From assembly GCA_963971575.1 (NCBI GenBank), contig OZ020611.1, positions 27,759,279-27,823,278 of the forward strand: a DNA stretch of 64,000 nucleotides. The letters run 5' to 3'. The stretch comes from Liopterus haemorrhoidalis. Taxonomy: Eukaryota > Arthropoda > Insecta > Coleoptera > Dytiscidae. The translations under genes were made by a program, and so were the position numbers. The notes below the pieces were generated by a model. It saw only the letters and a list, made by a program, of their open reading frames with translations, did not search any database and was not told the DNA's origin. Shown in pieces: positions 42,065-53,382 of the stretch (position 1 is its first letter; every line of letters starts with the position of its first letter).

Positions 42065-42786
42065 CGTTTAAGAACAGTTTAAGATCTTAATCGGGGCGCA
42101 CCCGTTCTCAACGGTCAACAATATTTAATTTATTCACCCATTTTCCAGGATTTTGTCAATAAGATTTTTCTATACTGGTAGTATGTGTGTAATACATTAA
42201 CTGTTGTTCACTTATTCGTTTATTTGAATAATTTGATACTATTACCATTATATCATTTTTTACCATTATATGGCAAAAATATAGTCGTGTGTTTTTCGAC
42301 AATATATTTTGCATAGCAAGTTAGTGTTTTTATATTTATTTTGTTGGCGTGTTAGATGTATTTTTTTGCTGACGTCACACGAAGTTGAGGTCGGATTTAT
42401 TATTTTTTTATTCAAAGGATTTTCGTGGAATATATGCAGGTGTTACAATTTATCCTGCAGCAGTATGCTCGTTATGAAAATTACCTTGTGATATGCAACC
42501 GGTTTGACACGTGTGGTATTGTGGTTGCATATTTAATTTTAAATTATTATAAACTATATGAACTGCTTTCGGCATAAGCTAATATTTACACATTCTGCAT
42601 AATTTACAGAAGAAGCGTTCGTCGTAAAGTTTATGTGTGCTTTGTGCTGCACGAAGATCGTTCGGCATATACTGTGCAGTGCAGTTTGTGTTGCACAATC
42701 GTCACTAGTGCAGATCGTACGGCAGTCTGTGCAATAGTGTTTTTCGCGGTAAAAATACAAAGTTATTATTTCTACAAAACAATAGG
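42065..42786. other. Unassigned stretch
   Basis: 42600-42745 repeats GTGC/CGATCGT-like words (GAAGATCGTTCGGCATA, CAGATCGTACGGCAGT) but encodes nothing recognisable. Confidence 0.35.
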
Positions 42787-42977
42787 CGCTTTCCTTTTAC
42801 CACTTTACTTAAGAAATCTAAGCTAAGCTAAGTTAATCTAAGTTGTAAGAGCGTTCCATTTATAAGACACTGGCTAAGATAAACTAAGTTTTTTCCTCCC
42901 CCCTTTCCCTTGCTAAGACATTTGACTAACTTCTTAGCTTAGACAAGCATTTTAACTTGTAAAAGGAAAGCAGCTAA
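42787..42977. repeat. Palindromic MITE-like repeat
   Basis: GCGCTTTCCTTTTACCACTT...ATCTAAGCTAAG at the left returns as CTTAGCTTAGACAAGC...AACTTGTAAAAGGAAAGC at the right. Arms of about 45 bp around a loop with CTAAG repeats. Confidence 0.55.
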
Positions 42978-43465
42978 TATGAGTGAAAACAATCAAGATA
43001 TTATTGTTTATGCCTGCAACATTTGCAAAATAAGTAGTATAGACATGAACCTCATGATGGACATGTAAAAACACTCAAAAAGACTTAAAATTTTATGGAT
43101 ACAAGCGGAAATATACTTTAAATTGATTTGTAGTCATGTTTGGTATCTACTCTTTGCATATTCAAACACTTTTTCCAAAATATTTTCTGGTTTGGAAAAT
43201 TCTTCTGAATTGTCTTCATCATCAAATAAAATTTATTTTATATTACTTAAAAGCATCGCAAAACCTTCAGGCTCCATTTATATATTATCGTATAAAACAA
43301 TTAGCAGGAGACAGACTTGATGTAAACACAGACACATAATTCATTAATTTACAAAAAAAAAGTGCAAAAACAAATAGGGTTCATCTATGCGTAGGCTGAT
43401 CAGATTTTTTTTACAGAAATAGTGTATGCTTCGTAGCCAGAGCCGTAGCTAAGGTAACTCTAGAA
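42978..43465. other. Unassigned; one short possible exon
   Basis: ATG at 42979 opens MSENNQDIIVYACNICK and stops after 29 codons; CNICK resembles the start of a C2H2 finger but there is no second half. Too weak to call as a gene. Confidence 0.2.
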
Positions 43466-43650
43466 AGACAAGTGATGAGCAAAAAAAAGTCCTCACTCTA
43501 AAAATATGTGATAAGCAAAAAAAAAGGTCCGCACTCTAGCACTCTAGAAATATAAGTAATGAGCAAAAAAAGGTCCACACTCTAGTAATACAAGTGATGA
43601 GAAAAAAAAGTCCACACTCTACAAATACAAGTGATGAGCAAAAAAATAGT
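43466..43650. repeat. Minisatellite, about 4-5 units of 35-50 bp
   Basis: Units of the form TCTAGAAATACAAGTGATGA then GCAAAAAAAAGTCCACAC recur at about 43460, 43500, 43545, 43585 and 43620. A related unit (AAAATACAAGTAATGACC, AAAAAAAAGC) occurs inside the hAT MITE at 51790-52018. Confidence 0.75.
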
Positions 43651-46063
43651 ATATTGAGAGTTCTTTTATAAAAAGTAATAGTATAGAGGATATTACATAG
43701 AAAAGAGTATAATACTCTAAAAAAGTCTGGGCAGCTTATCTATGCGCATACCAATCAGCGTTTTGAGTTATTATTGTCGTGGCGTCTGCAATCATAGCTA
43801 CTGTGGCAATTGATGTAATGCCTCGCATCATGATCAAGAATAACATTGGACCTAGAAGTTTCCCTGTGGTACTCCTGTGCGTTTATGGAATTATGTATCC
43901 TTGAATTTGTGTTAGTATTCCCGCAGTAAATTTCAAATCTACATATGATCTGCCAGTTGTAAAAAATCGAAATGCAGTTATTAAACGTTCTTTTGCTGAG
44001 ATTCAAGAACACCTTACTGTTTCATTTTACTCAAATGTGATCGTAATATACTTGCTAAACAAATAAAATATGTGTACAATAATATACATTTTCAAAGCAA
44101 TAAGTCGAGAAAGAGAAGAAGTAAGGTTATAATTTACATCAATTACTTACCTAAATGGTTATCAAAATCTGCTCCCATTCGCTCTTAATTCTTGTAGCAA
44201 GCGCATGTATCGAAAATTTGGTTTCTACTTTTCGATATGGCATGAAAGTATATAGCACAAAAAACCTGTGTTGACTATCGAAGTGATTTTGTGTTTGTGA
44301 TTTGGTTTTTTAAATCCGCGGATCTTTCCAGACTGCTTGAAAGACCACTGAATTGATTGGAACGGGCCAAATCCCTCTAAATTTGAGTAATTGTGCTCCA
44401 TACACGAAGATATTTACTTCTCCGTTGGGCCTTTTCTGCCATATAAGAGGAATTGATATTTTTACTTCAGTGGACACAGTGACTGTCCAAGACTGATGGA
44501 TCAATTTGGCCTCGGACAGAAGGACTTTCATCAGATCTGTTCCTCTAATGTATCATTTTCATGTTGGTGTTGGAAGCGTGGAACAAGAAATTCAACCAAT
44601 AGGATCGCTGTATTTTGAAAAAACTCGTACCATGGTGTCGTAGGCGCGGTGTTACAAGCGTGGTGTCGCAAATTCAGAAATTTCAACTCTAGCGCTGGCC
44701 GCACCGTCGAAACCATAGAAACAGATATATTTTTTCGGAATGGTGAGATCTTTAGCGAGACACTTATATTAATTTCCTAAAAAAAATTTAAAAAACGTAA
44801 ATTGATGTAGCGAAATAGCGTCTTTTACAATGCTGTCATAATGTTTATTATTATGGATTCGGTTTCAAATATCTGGTCAGAATCTTCATTCTAAACTGTG
44901 ATGTCAAGTAAAAAAGATTGTGTATTAAATTCTTATCTTGTAATTGAAGTAACTGTCTGTGTTTTTTGTGTCTCATTTTTTGCAACAAGGTAAAATAATC
45001 TGTTGCCTTCTGTTTCTATGTAGATATGGGACGTACCCACCATCACTTTTCTTCATATCGCAATAAGTCTAAATATGCATAAAAAAGAGCTACGTCTCCT
45101 TCGATTTGGTGACATATTTAATGAAATTGAATAACTGTTTAAACTAAATAATTGTATAAAGTTTTAGGTTATATTTGGGTTAAATACAAATGTTGTCAAA
45201 ATCGAAAACGCGCACTTATCACGTTTCCAACCCCACCATGAAATTCGAACTTGTAAATATAACACCACACCTCTCCCCCCTGTCGCGCCTTTGACACTAC
45301 CATGAAAATGATGCATAAAAGGTCCATCCGTGTATGCCAGGATATATTTGAAGAACTGTATAGACTCGGTTATTGCAAAAGCAATCATCGTTGTTCAACG
45401 TGAATGGGTACATAAAATTAGATTTTAAATATTTTACTAATAATCTAATCAGGGTGCGTGAGTAAATAAGAAAGAAAATGTAACTAAGAAAAGCATTAGT
45501 CGTGAAAAGAAACATTTTTCAATTTATAAAAATATTTCTTACAAATTTGATACATAACACCACTTAACATTCATAAAAGGCCTATCTTCAAGTAAATATA
45601 TTCAAAAATTATTTACAACATTTCTTAAAATTTGAATAAAACAAGCAGATTTGAATAAAATCTTTTTTGCATCCATCAAAGGAACGAGATATGAAAGTAA
45701 GGTCTGTTCAAAAGCCGGTTCAGACTGGTTCACATAACAAAGCGACGTCAGAACCAGTTCGGTTAGTGAAAATGGAGAACATTTCACATGAGAATAAATT
45801 AAAAGGAAGTTTAATCGATATGCGGGAAGTTGTATCGCGTGTTACGAATTATTACTACACAATCGCTCAGACCACATTGTATATTACTGCTGGTGGGTTC
45901 TTCCTGCCCCCCGCTGTCACTTCGCCCCTTCCCCTGGCCCTAAACTTTTAACATCACGCCCTCATGTTTTAGATTCAGGGCAGCTACGTAGAAAAAAATG
46001 TAGGTGTGATGGAACAGGTGAATAAAAGGATAAAAGTCATGAAGCGATCTTGCATTTAAAAAG

Positions 46064-46094
<31 letters not shown>
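43651..46094. other. Long stretch without a recognised gene
   Basis: Several frames of 60-95 codons exist (for example minus strand 44310-44531, plus strand 45667-45951) but lack domains, splice context or family motifs I can name. A (TA)n tract at 46070-46094 ends the region. Confidence 0.35.
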
Positions 46095-46377
46095 CAGTAT
46101 TGGCCATAAAGATTGCAACTTTTCACATTTTTCATTTTTTCAAATTTTAATAATAATATTGGAAAATAAATACTCTCAGTTCTATAATTTAATCATATTT
46201 TGTATGCTACATCAATCAATAGTCAAATAATCTGACTTACAGATTAATCATAAATTATTTCTTCATTTTTGCTTGGCCATAAATATTGCAACTACTTGAA
46301 TTTTCTTGTTATATGCAGGTTTTATCCATAAATAATATGTTGTACACAAGTAATATTTCAGTTTACATTTGTCAATC

Positions 46378-47371
46378 ATGGTTCGTAGTAAAACTGTTTC
46401 AAGTGAAATTAATAATTTCTGGTTTTAAAAACAGGCTGCTGCAAAATGTGATTTCACAAAATTTAAATGTTCATAAATCTACTGTGTCGCGAATTATAAA
46501 ACGATTTCGAGAAGAAGGTACGTTTGATGTTTCAAAAATTCCAGGATGGCCACGAAAAACTACAAAACGGACTGATAAAAAATTTATTTATCTACCAATA
46601 ACCCCTTTCTGTCATCGGAGCAAATTTTGTGCCTTTTGCCACAAATGGATCAAGAAAACATCTCAACAAGAACTATTCGCAGAAGATTAGTTAGTGAGGG
46701 TCTTTTTTAGTCGCCATCCTGCTAAAAACCCACATCTGTAGAAAAAGAATGTGAAGGCCCGATTAGGATTTGCTAAAAATCATATTGACTGGACTATGGA
46801 TTAATGGAAAAAAGTTATTTTTAGTGATGAATCTAAGTACAATTTATTCAAAAGTGATGGTGTAAGTTACGTTAGGAGGCCTGTTAATAAAAGATTAGTT
46901 CCAAAATATACCTTCCCAACAGTTAAACATGGTGGAGGTGGTGTGATGGTATGGGGCTGTTTTTCGGGATATGGTATGGTTCCTCTATACCACATTTAAG
47001 GAATAATGGATGGATTTAAATATAAAGACATCCTTCAGAATGTTATGGAACCTTATTCTGATGAGTTCATGCCTTTAAAATATATTTCTCAGCATGATAA
47101 TGACCAAAAACATTCTTCGTAGTTCTTGGATTAAAAAATTAACGTAATGACTTGGCCGTCACAGTCACCCGATTTAAATCCAACAGAAAACCTTTGGGAG
47201 ATTGTCAACAGAAAGATTAGAAACAAAACGCATTCAAATATTGAAGATTTGTTTAAAGCATTGTAGGGTGCCTGGTCTAATATTGATAATGAAATGATCA
47301 CGAAATTATTAGAATCAATGCCGAAAAGATGTTGGGAATTACTAGTGGTTACTATACAAAATATTAAAAAT
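46378..47371 (+). pseudogene. Tc1-like DD34E transposase pseudogene
   Basis: From ATG at 46378 (MVRSKTVSSEIN) broken frames give NVHKSTVSRIIKRFREEGTF (helix-turn-helix), then RRRLVSEGLF, ARLGFAKNHIDWTMD, KKVIFSDESKYNLFKSDGVS (first catalytic D), TVKHGGGGVMVWGCFSGYGM, QHDNDQKHSS (second D) and TWPSQSPDLNPTENLWEIVN (catalytic E). At least four stops and several frameshifts are present. Inactive. Confidence 0.85.
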
Positions 47372-47773
47372 GATCTGTTAATAATAATTTATTTTCTTAA
47401 TTTATAAAAAAATAATAATTTTTGAGAGTAGTTGCTATCTTTATGTCCAGTTAATTTAATAAATAATAAAAAAAAAAAAAAAATATATAGGGGAAAGTGT
47501 TGTACCTTGAGTATGTTGTACCCTGAAACGTTAAGTAGTACAGCTTGGTGGTACCATCTAGGCACTCATATTTGAAAACAGTGACCACTTAGATCACAGA
47601 TGTCATGTTAGTTGTATTTACAATACGATTCTAGGATTCCCCGTGTTTTTATGACGCATAAAGTGAATTTTGATAACAGAAGTAAAAATTAACTTGTTTG
47701 TTGTTTATTTACTAGTGGTGTTAATACCCATTATTGTTCCAAGATATTTGGCAGAGATATAGTGTGAACGTTG

Positions 47774-47966
47774 GTAAGTTCAATCCACCAGTTTATTTAA
47801 CTTTCTGTCATTACCTATTTCTGTGGGATAATGTTTTCTTGAACAAAGCCATATAGTTGTACCCTGAAACATATCGTATGTTGTCCCTGGAAACACTGTT
47901 TCACGGTACAATAGGTTGTTTTCGAGTAGGTACACTAAGGTATTATTTGAAAATGTATTTTTTCAG
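47774..47966 (+). other. Predicted 5' UTR intron of the pogo gene
   Basis: Donor TTG|GTAAGTTC at 47774 and acceptor ATTTTTTCAG ending at 47966, eight bases before the ATG at 47974. Same layout as the intron predicted in the piggyBac above. Consensus only. Confidence 0.45.
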
Positions 47967-47973
47967 ATTCATT

Positions 47974-49572
47974 ATGCCACGTAGCAAAAGTGGCAAGAAA
48001 AGGGGTAGTATTAGCCCTGAAAGAATGTTAACGGCATTACAAGCTATATGTCAAACAGATACTGAAAAAAAAATTCGTATAAGGGAAGCAAGTAAAGTTT
48101 TCCATATTTCTCCGGCTACATTAAGTAGGCATTTAAAATTATATAAACAGTCTCCACAAATAAATTACATATATTCACCAAAATATGATAATAAAAGAAT
48201 TTTCTCTGCGGAAGAAGAAAAAAGTTTAGTAAATTATATTGTTACTGTAGCCAAAATGAAATACGGTCTTACTAAAAAAGGAGTAAGACAACTAGCTTAT
48301 AAGTATGCTACTGCAAGCAAGAAAATATATCCAACGAAATGGGATGAAGAAAGATAGCCGGATTAGAATGGATGCGATCTTTTATGAAGAGGCATGGAAA
48401 AGAACTGTCCATCCGTAAACCAGAGGCTACCAGTTTAGCTAGATGTACCAGCTTTAACAAAACTAATGTTGACAATTTCTTTAATAATGTTGAAAGTGTG
48501 CACAAAAAATTTGGCCCATTCCCTCTGCAAAGGATATGGAATATTGATGAAACGGGATTAATGACAGTCCAGGTGCCTTCCAAGGTTATTGCACCAAAAG
48601 GTGCCAAACAAGTTGGCAAAGTTACGGCCGCTGAACGTGGCCAACTTGTTACTATGATTGCCGCTATAAATGCACTAGGAAATCACATTCCGCCAATGTT
48701 AATATTTCCTCGAGTATTTTTCAAGGAATTTATGATAAACGAGGCCAGACCAGGTACCATTATGATAATGACCAGGTACCATTGGCGGAGCCAATCCATC
48801 AGGATGGTCAAATGATCGTCTATTTTTACAGTTCTTGCATCATTTTATACAACATACTCAACCATCAAAAGAATCACGATTGCTATTATTATTGGACAAT
48901 CATGAAAGCCACTTATCGTATGAAGCTGTAGAATGTGCTGCAGAAGCAGGAATTGTAATGGTGACTTTCCCACCTCATACCTCAAATAAATTACAGCCTC
49001 TGGATGTCTCTGTATACGGTCCATTGAAGACTTATTACAACCAAAGTGTTGATGACTGGCTTGTAAATAATCCAGGAAAAACCTTTGATATTTATTCGAT
49101 TTCTGGAGTCTTGGGAAAAATATATTACCGTGCTTTTAATGCCAATAATATAACTCATGGTTTTAAAACTGCAGGCATTTTTCCCTTGGACCGTGGCATT
49201 TTCTTTGAAGAAGATTTTTTAGAGTCGTCAGTAACAGACCGTCCCAATCCAGAAAAGCCAAAACATTTATCAGCTATCACTGTAGGAACGTCAACAGAAC
49301 ACTATGCATAGGCCGGTCCATCGACTGATTCTTTAGTATCTGCCTCTGACAATGATTCAGTTATTCTATCTCCAGAAGCAGTGCAACCATTTCCAAAAGC
49401 TGGGCCTAGAAAAGTGGGTAACAGGGGACGAAAACCAGGAAGAACTCGTATTGCTACAGATACTCTAGAAAAACTCGAAATAAAGAGAACTAAACAGTCA
49501 AAGAAGTCAGCTACACAAGTAAAAAAGAAACTGAGGTTAGACACTTCTTCAGAAGATGACGTCTCAGATTAG
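47974..49572 (+). pseudogene. pogo-like transposase (HTH + DDE_1), two frameshifts and one stop
   Basis: Starts MPRSKSGKKRGSISPERML, with a psq-type helix-turn-helix (IREASKVFHISPATLSRHLK) and a CENP-B-like second DNA-binding region (FSAEEEKSLVNYI ... GVRQLAYKYA). A one-base shift near 48345 leads to IAGLEWMRSFMKRHGKELSI and the catalytic block RIWNIDETGLMTVQVP (first D). Near 48770-48790 the frame returns to the original; the block LLLLDNHESHLSYEAV (second D) and TFPPHTSNKLQPLDVSVYGP (third D) follow, so all three acidic residues survive. A TAG at 49309-49311 splits off the lysine-rich C-terminus, which remains open to 49572 and ends in TSSEDDVSD. Non-functional as it stands. Confidence 0.85.
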
Positions 49573-50100
49573 TCTAAGATATTTTGTATTAAAATTCAAT
49601 TATATTTTCGTTCTAAATTTATCAGTTAATACAATTTTGTAATACGAACCAGCAATAAAATTATTTATATACCTAAACCGACCTTTTTTTGAGATATAAA
49701 AATCTCTTCAAAGTACAACATATGGTGTTTCGTGGTACAACACCTTACTGTACCATGAAACACATTGACTACAAGAGAAATTATTTAAATATGACTAATG
49801 AAATATTGCTTAACTGCCATAAAAACGAAATAATTGTGTGCATTAAGATGTATTATAACTTTTAATGCATTCATAGTACTAAAAATAAAATATTTGTCTC
49901 TTATATAGAGAAAATATGAAAAAGTGTTTCTAGATATAACACTTTCCCCTATAATTTACTACACAAATTTAATTGTTTACTATAATATATGTAGAGGATT
50001 GTTAAAGGTAAGAATTACATTTTTTAATTTTAAAATTATTGAATAGAATAAAAATAAAAGAGGATTATCAAAAGTTTCTATCTTTATGGTCAATACTGTA

Positions 50101-50532
50101 TATATATATATATATATGCAATAGAAAACTAAGTGATAAATGAATAGCTCTGAATTAGAGCCATTTCAAGGATAGCGCATTAATATAATTTATTTAACTG
50201 TCGTTAATTTTCATAATTAATAAGAAAATACTTCAAGATTGTGTTTGATTTTATAATGTTCTACTAATGAAGCATTAAATTATATATTTATCTATCTACG
50301 ACAGTTAAATAATAAATGCATTATGTATCCAACTGTAAATACATAAAGCTGCTCATATGCACGCCGTGTATAATTGGACGCGCATGCGTGCTCAACCGTG
50401 AATAATGAACGTTTTCTGCACGATTTTTTTAAAAATAATTTTGTTAAAAGTTTTGTGTTTCAGCAACGATGGCTATTTGTGGCTCATATATGAAGTTAAA
50501 ATAACTAAAACAATACACAAATATTTTTAAAT
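50101..50532. other. Unassigned stretch
   Basis: AT-rich; nothing recognised. Confidence 0.35.
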
Positions 50533-50577
50533 AACCATCAGCTGATTGTAAGGTACAACTTACAATCGCTGATGGTT
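50533..50577. repeat. Short perfect-looking hairpin
   Basis: AACCATCAGCTGATTGTAAG, six-base loop, CTTACAATCGCTGATGGTT: a 19-pair stem with one bulge or mismatch. Resembles a pre-miRNA-sized fold only loosely; short. Confidence 0.7.
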
Positions 50578-50902
50578 CGACAGCTGTCTTGATGACGTCA
50601 GTTCTGATATTTTACAATTGACGCTCACTATTTCTGTGTTTTTAAATTAAATTGACTATTTTTCTAATGATAAAACTATATAGTTATACGTGTAATATTC
50701 TATTTGCCTTACGTATAATGGCTATAAAAAACTGGGATGGTTACAACCATCACCTATGGCTCGGGTGACTTCATCGTGTAATATAGTCTGCATTAAGTGC
50801 TTGTTAAATAAAATTATTTATTTATTGTGATTAGTTATATATTTTAATGTGAATTTTACAGAATTTGAAAATATTACCAAAAAAACGTTATATCGTAACT
50901 CA
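50578..50902. other. Unassigned spacer
   Basis: Nothing recognised. Confidence 0.35.
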
Positions 50903-51027
50903 GTGTTTCTCAATTGAAATCGTTCCGCGGACCAGTAAAATATTTAATTTTCTACCGCGGACATCTAAAAATATATGTACTACATAAAATTGTTTACGTA
51001 GATTCTTCATATATCTTAGTAATAATA
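50903..51027. mobile_element. hAT-type left end, partner not found
   Basis: CAGTGTTTCTCAATTGAAAT with CCGCGGACCAG/CCGCGGACATC repeats has the look of a hAT terminus, as at 31614 and 41507. No matching right end was located, perhaps because of the family A insertion that follows. Confidence 0.4.
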
Positions 51028-51360
51028 AATTGATGTGAAGTGTGAACTTTCACACATTTCAGGGTTTCTCAGGTATTTAGCAACTGAATGATGATTATGT
51101 GGGATGCCAAAACAAATTTTATGTCAAAATATTTTTTATGAATTTTAATTCGAATGCCTAATACCATTATTTAAGTTTCTAAATATGTGCAGTATTTTTT
51201 TTTTTTTTTTTTTATAGCAAGTTTCATTAAGATTTTATAAGCTCCGCCCTCTGATTTCGTATACATTCAAACAGAGAATTAAATTATAATTTCAACACTT
51301 CTCACTGGTTATTAAAATTACGCTTTTAAAAATTAAATGCAACATTTACCAAAATATAAA
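51028..51360 (+). repeat. Family A interspersed repeat, truncated copy A4
   Basis: Begins AATTGATGTGAAGTGTGAAC, includes GGGATGCCAAAACAAATTTT, a T-run and GCTCCGCCCTCTGATTTCGT, and is lost after GCAACATTTACCAAAATATA. The tRNA-like segment and CAGA end are missing. Confidence 0.8.
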
Positions 51361-51789
51361 CTCGTTAAGCATAAATAAACGAAAAAGATTTTATTTTTGA
51401 GAAAACAGATATTTTTTATGCAATTTTCGCCAAAAATGTGTCAACATAAACTTTTGTCCTACACCCTATTTTCAAGAGGGGTTGGTATAATAATCTAATA
51501 AAAATATATATATATATATTGTATATTGATGGGAATCGAAATAGTTCAAGAGGAGTTTTTCATTAGATCAGTTATTCAAAAAATATAGAATTATTGTGTC
51601 GTTCAAAAAAATATATTATTTTTACTTCTAAATTTGTTGTCATAAAGCTCTTAAGGTGTAGCTTAAGGAACGAACAGAAGTAGTAATAGTAGTTTTAAAA
51701 TTTATATATTTTGCCAAAAACAATATAATTCAAATAATGAAAATATTGAGTTACGACAATCTTTGTTGCTTGGGTGGAAATGCAATAAG
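51361..51789. other. Unassigned AT-rich stretch
   Basis: Contains ACACCCTATTTTC similar to family A interior; otherwise nothing. Confidence 0.3.
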
Positions 51790-52018
51790 CAGGGCCGGCA
51801 CAAGAGTGTTGGCGCTCCTAGGCAAGACTTAATTCAGCGTCCCCCTAAAAAAAGTCTTTCTTTCTAAAATACAAGTAATGACCTAAAAAAAAGCTTCTTT
51901 ACAAAATTCCTCATTACAAAATTACATTACGCTATCCAGATCGGGTATTTTTACATTAATTTTGCGCCCTTTTCCACTGATCACCTGAAGCAAATGCCTC
52001 ACCCCCAATCCGGCTCTG
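51790..52018. mobile_element. hAT-type MITE with exact 8-bp target duplication
   Basis: 229 bp. GCAATAAG at 51782-51789 and 52019-52026. Ends CAGGGCCGGCACAAG and, reversed, CAGAGCCGGATTGGG. GGCGCTCCTAGGCAAGA and AAGCAAATGCCTCACCCC mirror each other subterminally. Confidence 0.88.
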
Positions 52019-52254
52019 GCAATAAGAGTTTCTTTTATTTAAATACACGGGAAATTTAGTCGATAGTTACAACATTGTGTCATCATCAAACGTAAATGAA
52101 AGTCATAACGTCTATTGATAAAAGGACGATGACAAAATTGGATAACATTTTCGTAACATTGCAAAAAAATATGGAAAGTGCAATATTAGATGGAAGAAAT
52201 ACTTACAAAATATTTCAAAATACGTATGAAAAGGGTTGGCTTTATTTCATTTTT

Positions 52255-52530
52255 CGAAATCTAGATATTCGAAGAATCTCTCAGAAGCCCAAGATTCATT
52301 CTTTTCATATTTGATAATCCGGAGATTCGACCTTTTCATCTTTCAAAAGCCAGAGATTCGTTCTTTTCATCTTTTACAATCTGGAAATTCCACGTTTTCA
52401 TATTTCAGAATCTAGATATTCGTTCTTTTCAACTTTCAAAATACAGAATTGCGACTTTTTCATCTTTCAAAATCCATGTTCGATGGTTTCATCTTTCAAA
52501 ATCCGGATGTTCAAACTTTTCTTCTTTAAG
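52255..52530. repeat. Minisatellite of about 38-bp units
   Basis: Seven diverged units of the form TTTTCATCTTTCAAAATCC-AGAGATTCG, for example near 52300, 52337, 52375, 52413, 52450, 52488. Confidence 0.75.
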
Positions 52531-53382
52531 AATCTTTTTTAATTTTGCTTTTATGGTTGTTTTGAATAGCTGTTTTGATAGGCTTTAGGAATCGCATTGC
52601 CAGTATGGGATAAGGGTACTGGGATATCGCTGGACAATTTGTGTTGAAGTTCAGGGAGATTATATTGAAATATAAAAGTAATTTCAAAAATAAAAATACA
52701 GTCTTCCACTAACAGGTCGTGAACTTTTTAAATGGCCCTCGTATATTAATATATTTATTTATTTATTCTTTTATTTATCATACAATGCGTATTATTATGT
52801 ACCATTATGTTTATTCGCTTTTGTATAAATATCCATGTAGATCGTAAATATACATATATTTGTTGTCCTGTTAATTAACAACAATATGTACATTACCAGA
52901 TAATTTTAATATCATATCACTTTAATTTTGCACGTTCATATCCTGATAAATTACTGGATTAGAATATTAAATGTGCATTTATTCAGAGATGAATTCAATC
53001 TGTTTAATTTCACTTTGCATGTTAAACGGTAAAATCTTTTGAATACATATTTGAAGTAATTTTTCCCCTAAACTATTAAACAAAACATACATTACATTAT
53101 GTACGTGAATGTATTCTGGGCATGGATGATGGTTTAAGATTATCGTTAGTACGAATTAATGCGGATTTCTGATAACACTGGTCAACAAATTTAAACTGTT
53201 TTTTGCTGAATTAGATCTGATACTTGTTTTTAACTAAATTTGGGGTGCTGATTTCAAAAATGTTAACAGTTTCTGCCTATCACGTCAAGTTTTTGTTCTA
53301 TCGTATTTTGACTTTTTTCACCTTTTCACGTTCTGATATACGTCTACTTTAATTTCAACTTCATTTAAAATGTTATAGAATA
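52531..53382. other. Unassigned AT-rich stretch
   Basis: Nothing recognised; the minisatellite fades into unique-looking sequence. Confidence 0.35.

Larger units (their letters stand above)
47490..49949 (+). mobile_element. pogo-like transposon, near-complete but with a damaged gene
   Basis: 2460 bp flanked by TA. The ends GGGGAAAGTGTTGTACC and reversed GGGGAAAGTGTTATATC form inverted repeats. Subterminal words of the GTTGTACC(C)TGAAAC type recur at 47497, 47512, 47856 and, inverted, near 49716-49763; such repeats are plausible transposase binding sites. Encodes a three-part, frame-broken transposase. Confidence 0.88.
46095..50098 (+). mobile_element. Decayed Tc1-like element containing a pogo insertion
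   Basis: Left end CAGTATTGGCCATAAAGATT and reversed right end CAGTATTGACCATAAAGATA are inverted repeats in TA-rich flanks. A second, inner pair (TTGGCCATAAATATTGCAAC at 46271 and its diverged complement GTTGCTATCTTTATGTCCAG near 47429) gives the two-site IR/DR arrangement of many Tc1 elements. The pogo element at 47490-49949 lies between the inner and outer right repeats. Without it the Tc1 is about 1.54 kb. Confidence 0.88.

Noticed and set aside
42979..43068. Short ATG frame with CNICK, considered as first exon of a C2H2 zinc-finger gene
   Set aside because: 29 codons, one cysteine pair only, no histidines and no convincing donor site.
44310..44531. Minus-strand frame ending FRGIWPVPINSVVFQ, considered as the N-terminus of an odorant receptor
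   Set aside because: Only a vague LWP-like similarity, no further exons or membrane segments found; left unassigned.
45667..45951. 94-codon frame near 45.8 kb
   Set aside because: No domain, unclear start, composition changes midway; no support beyond openness.
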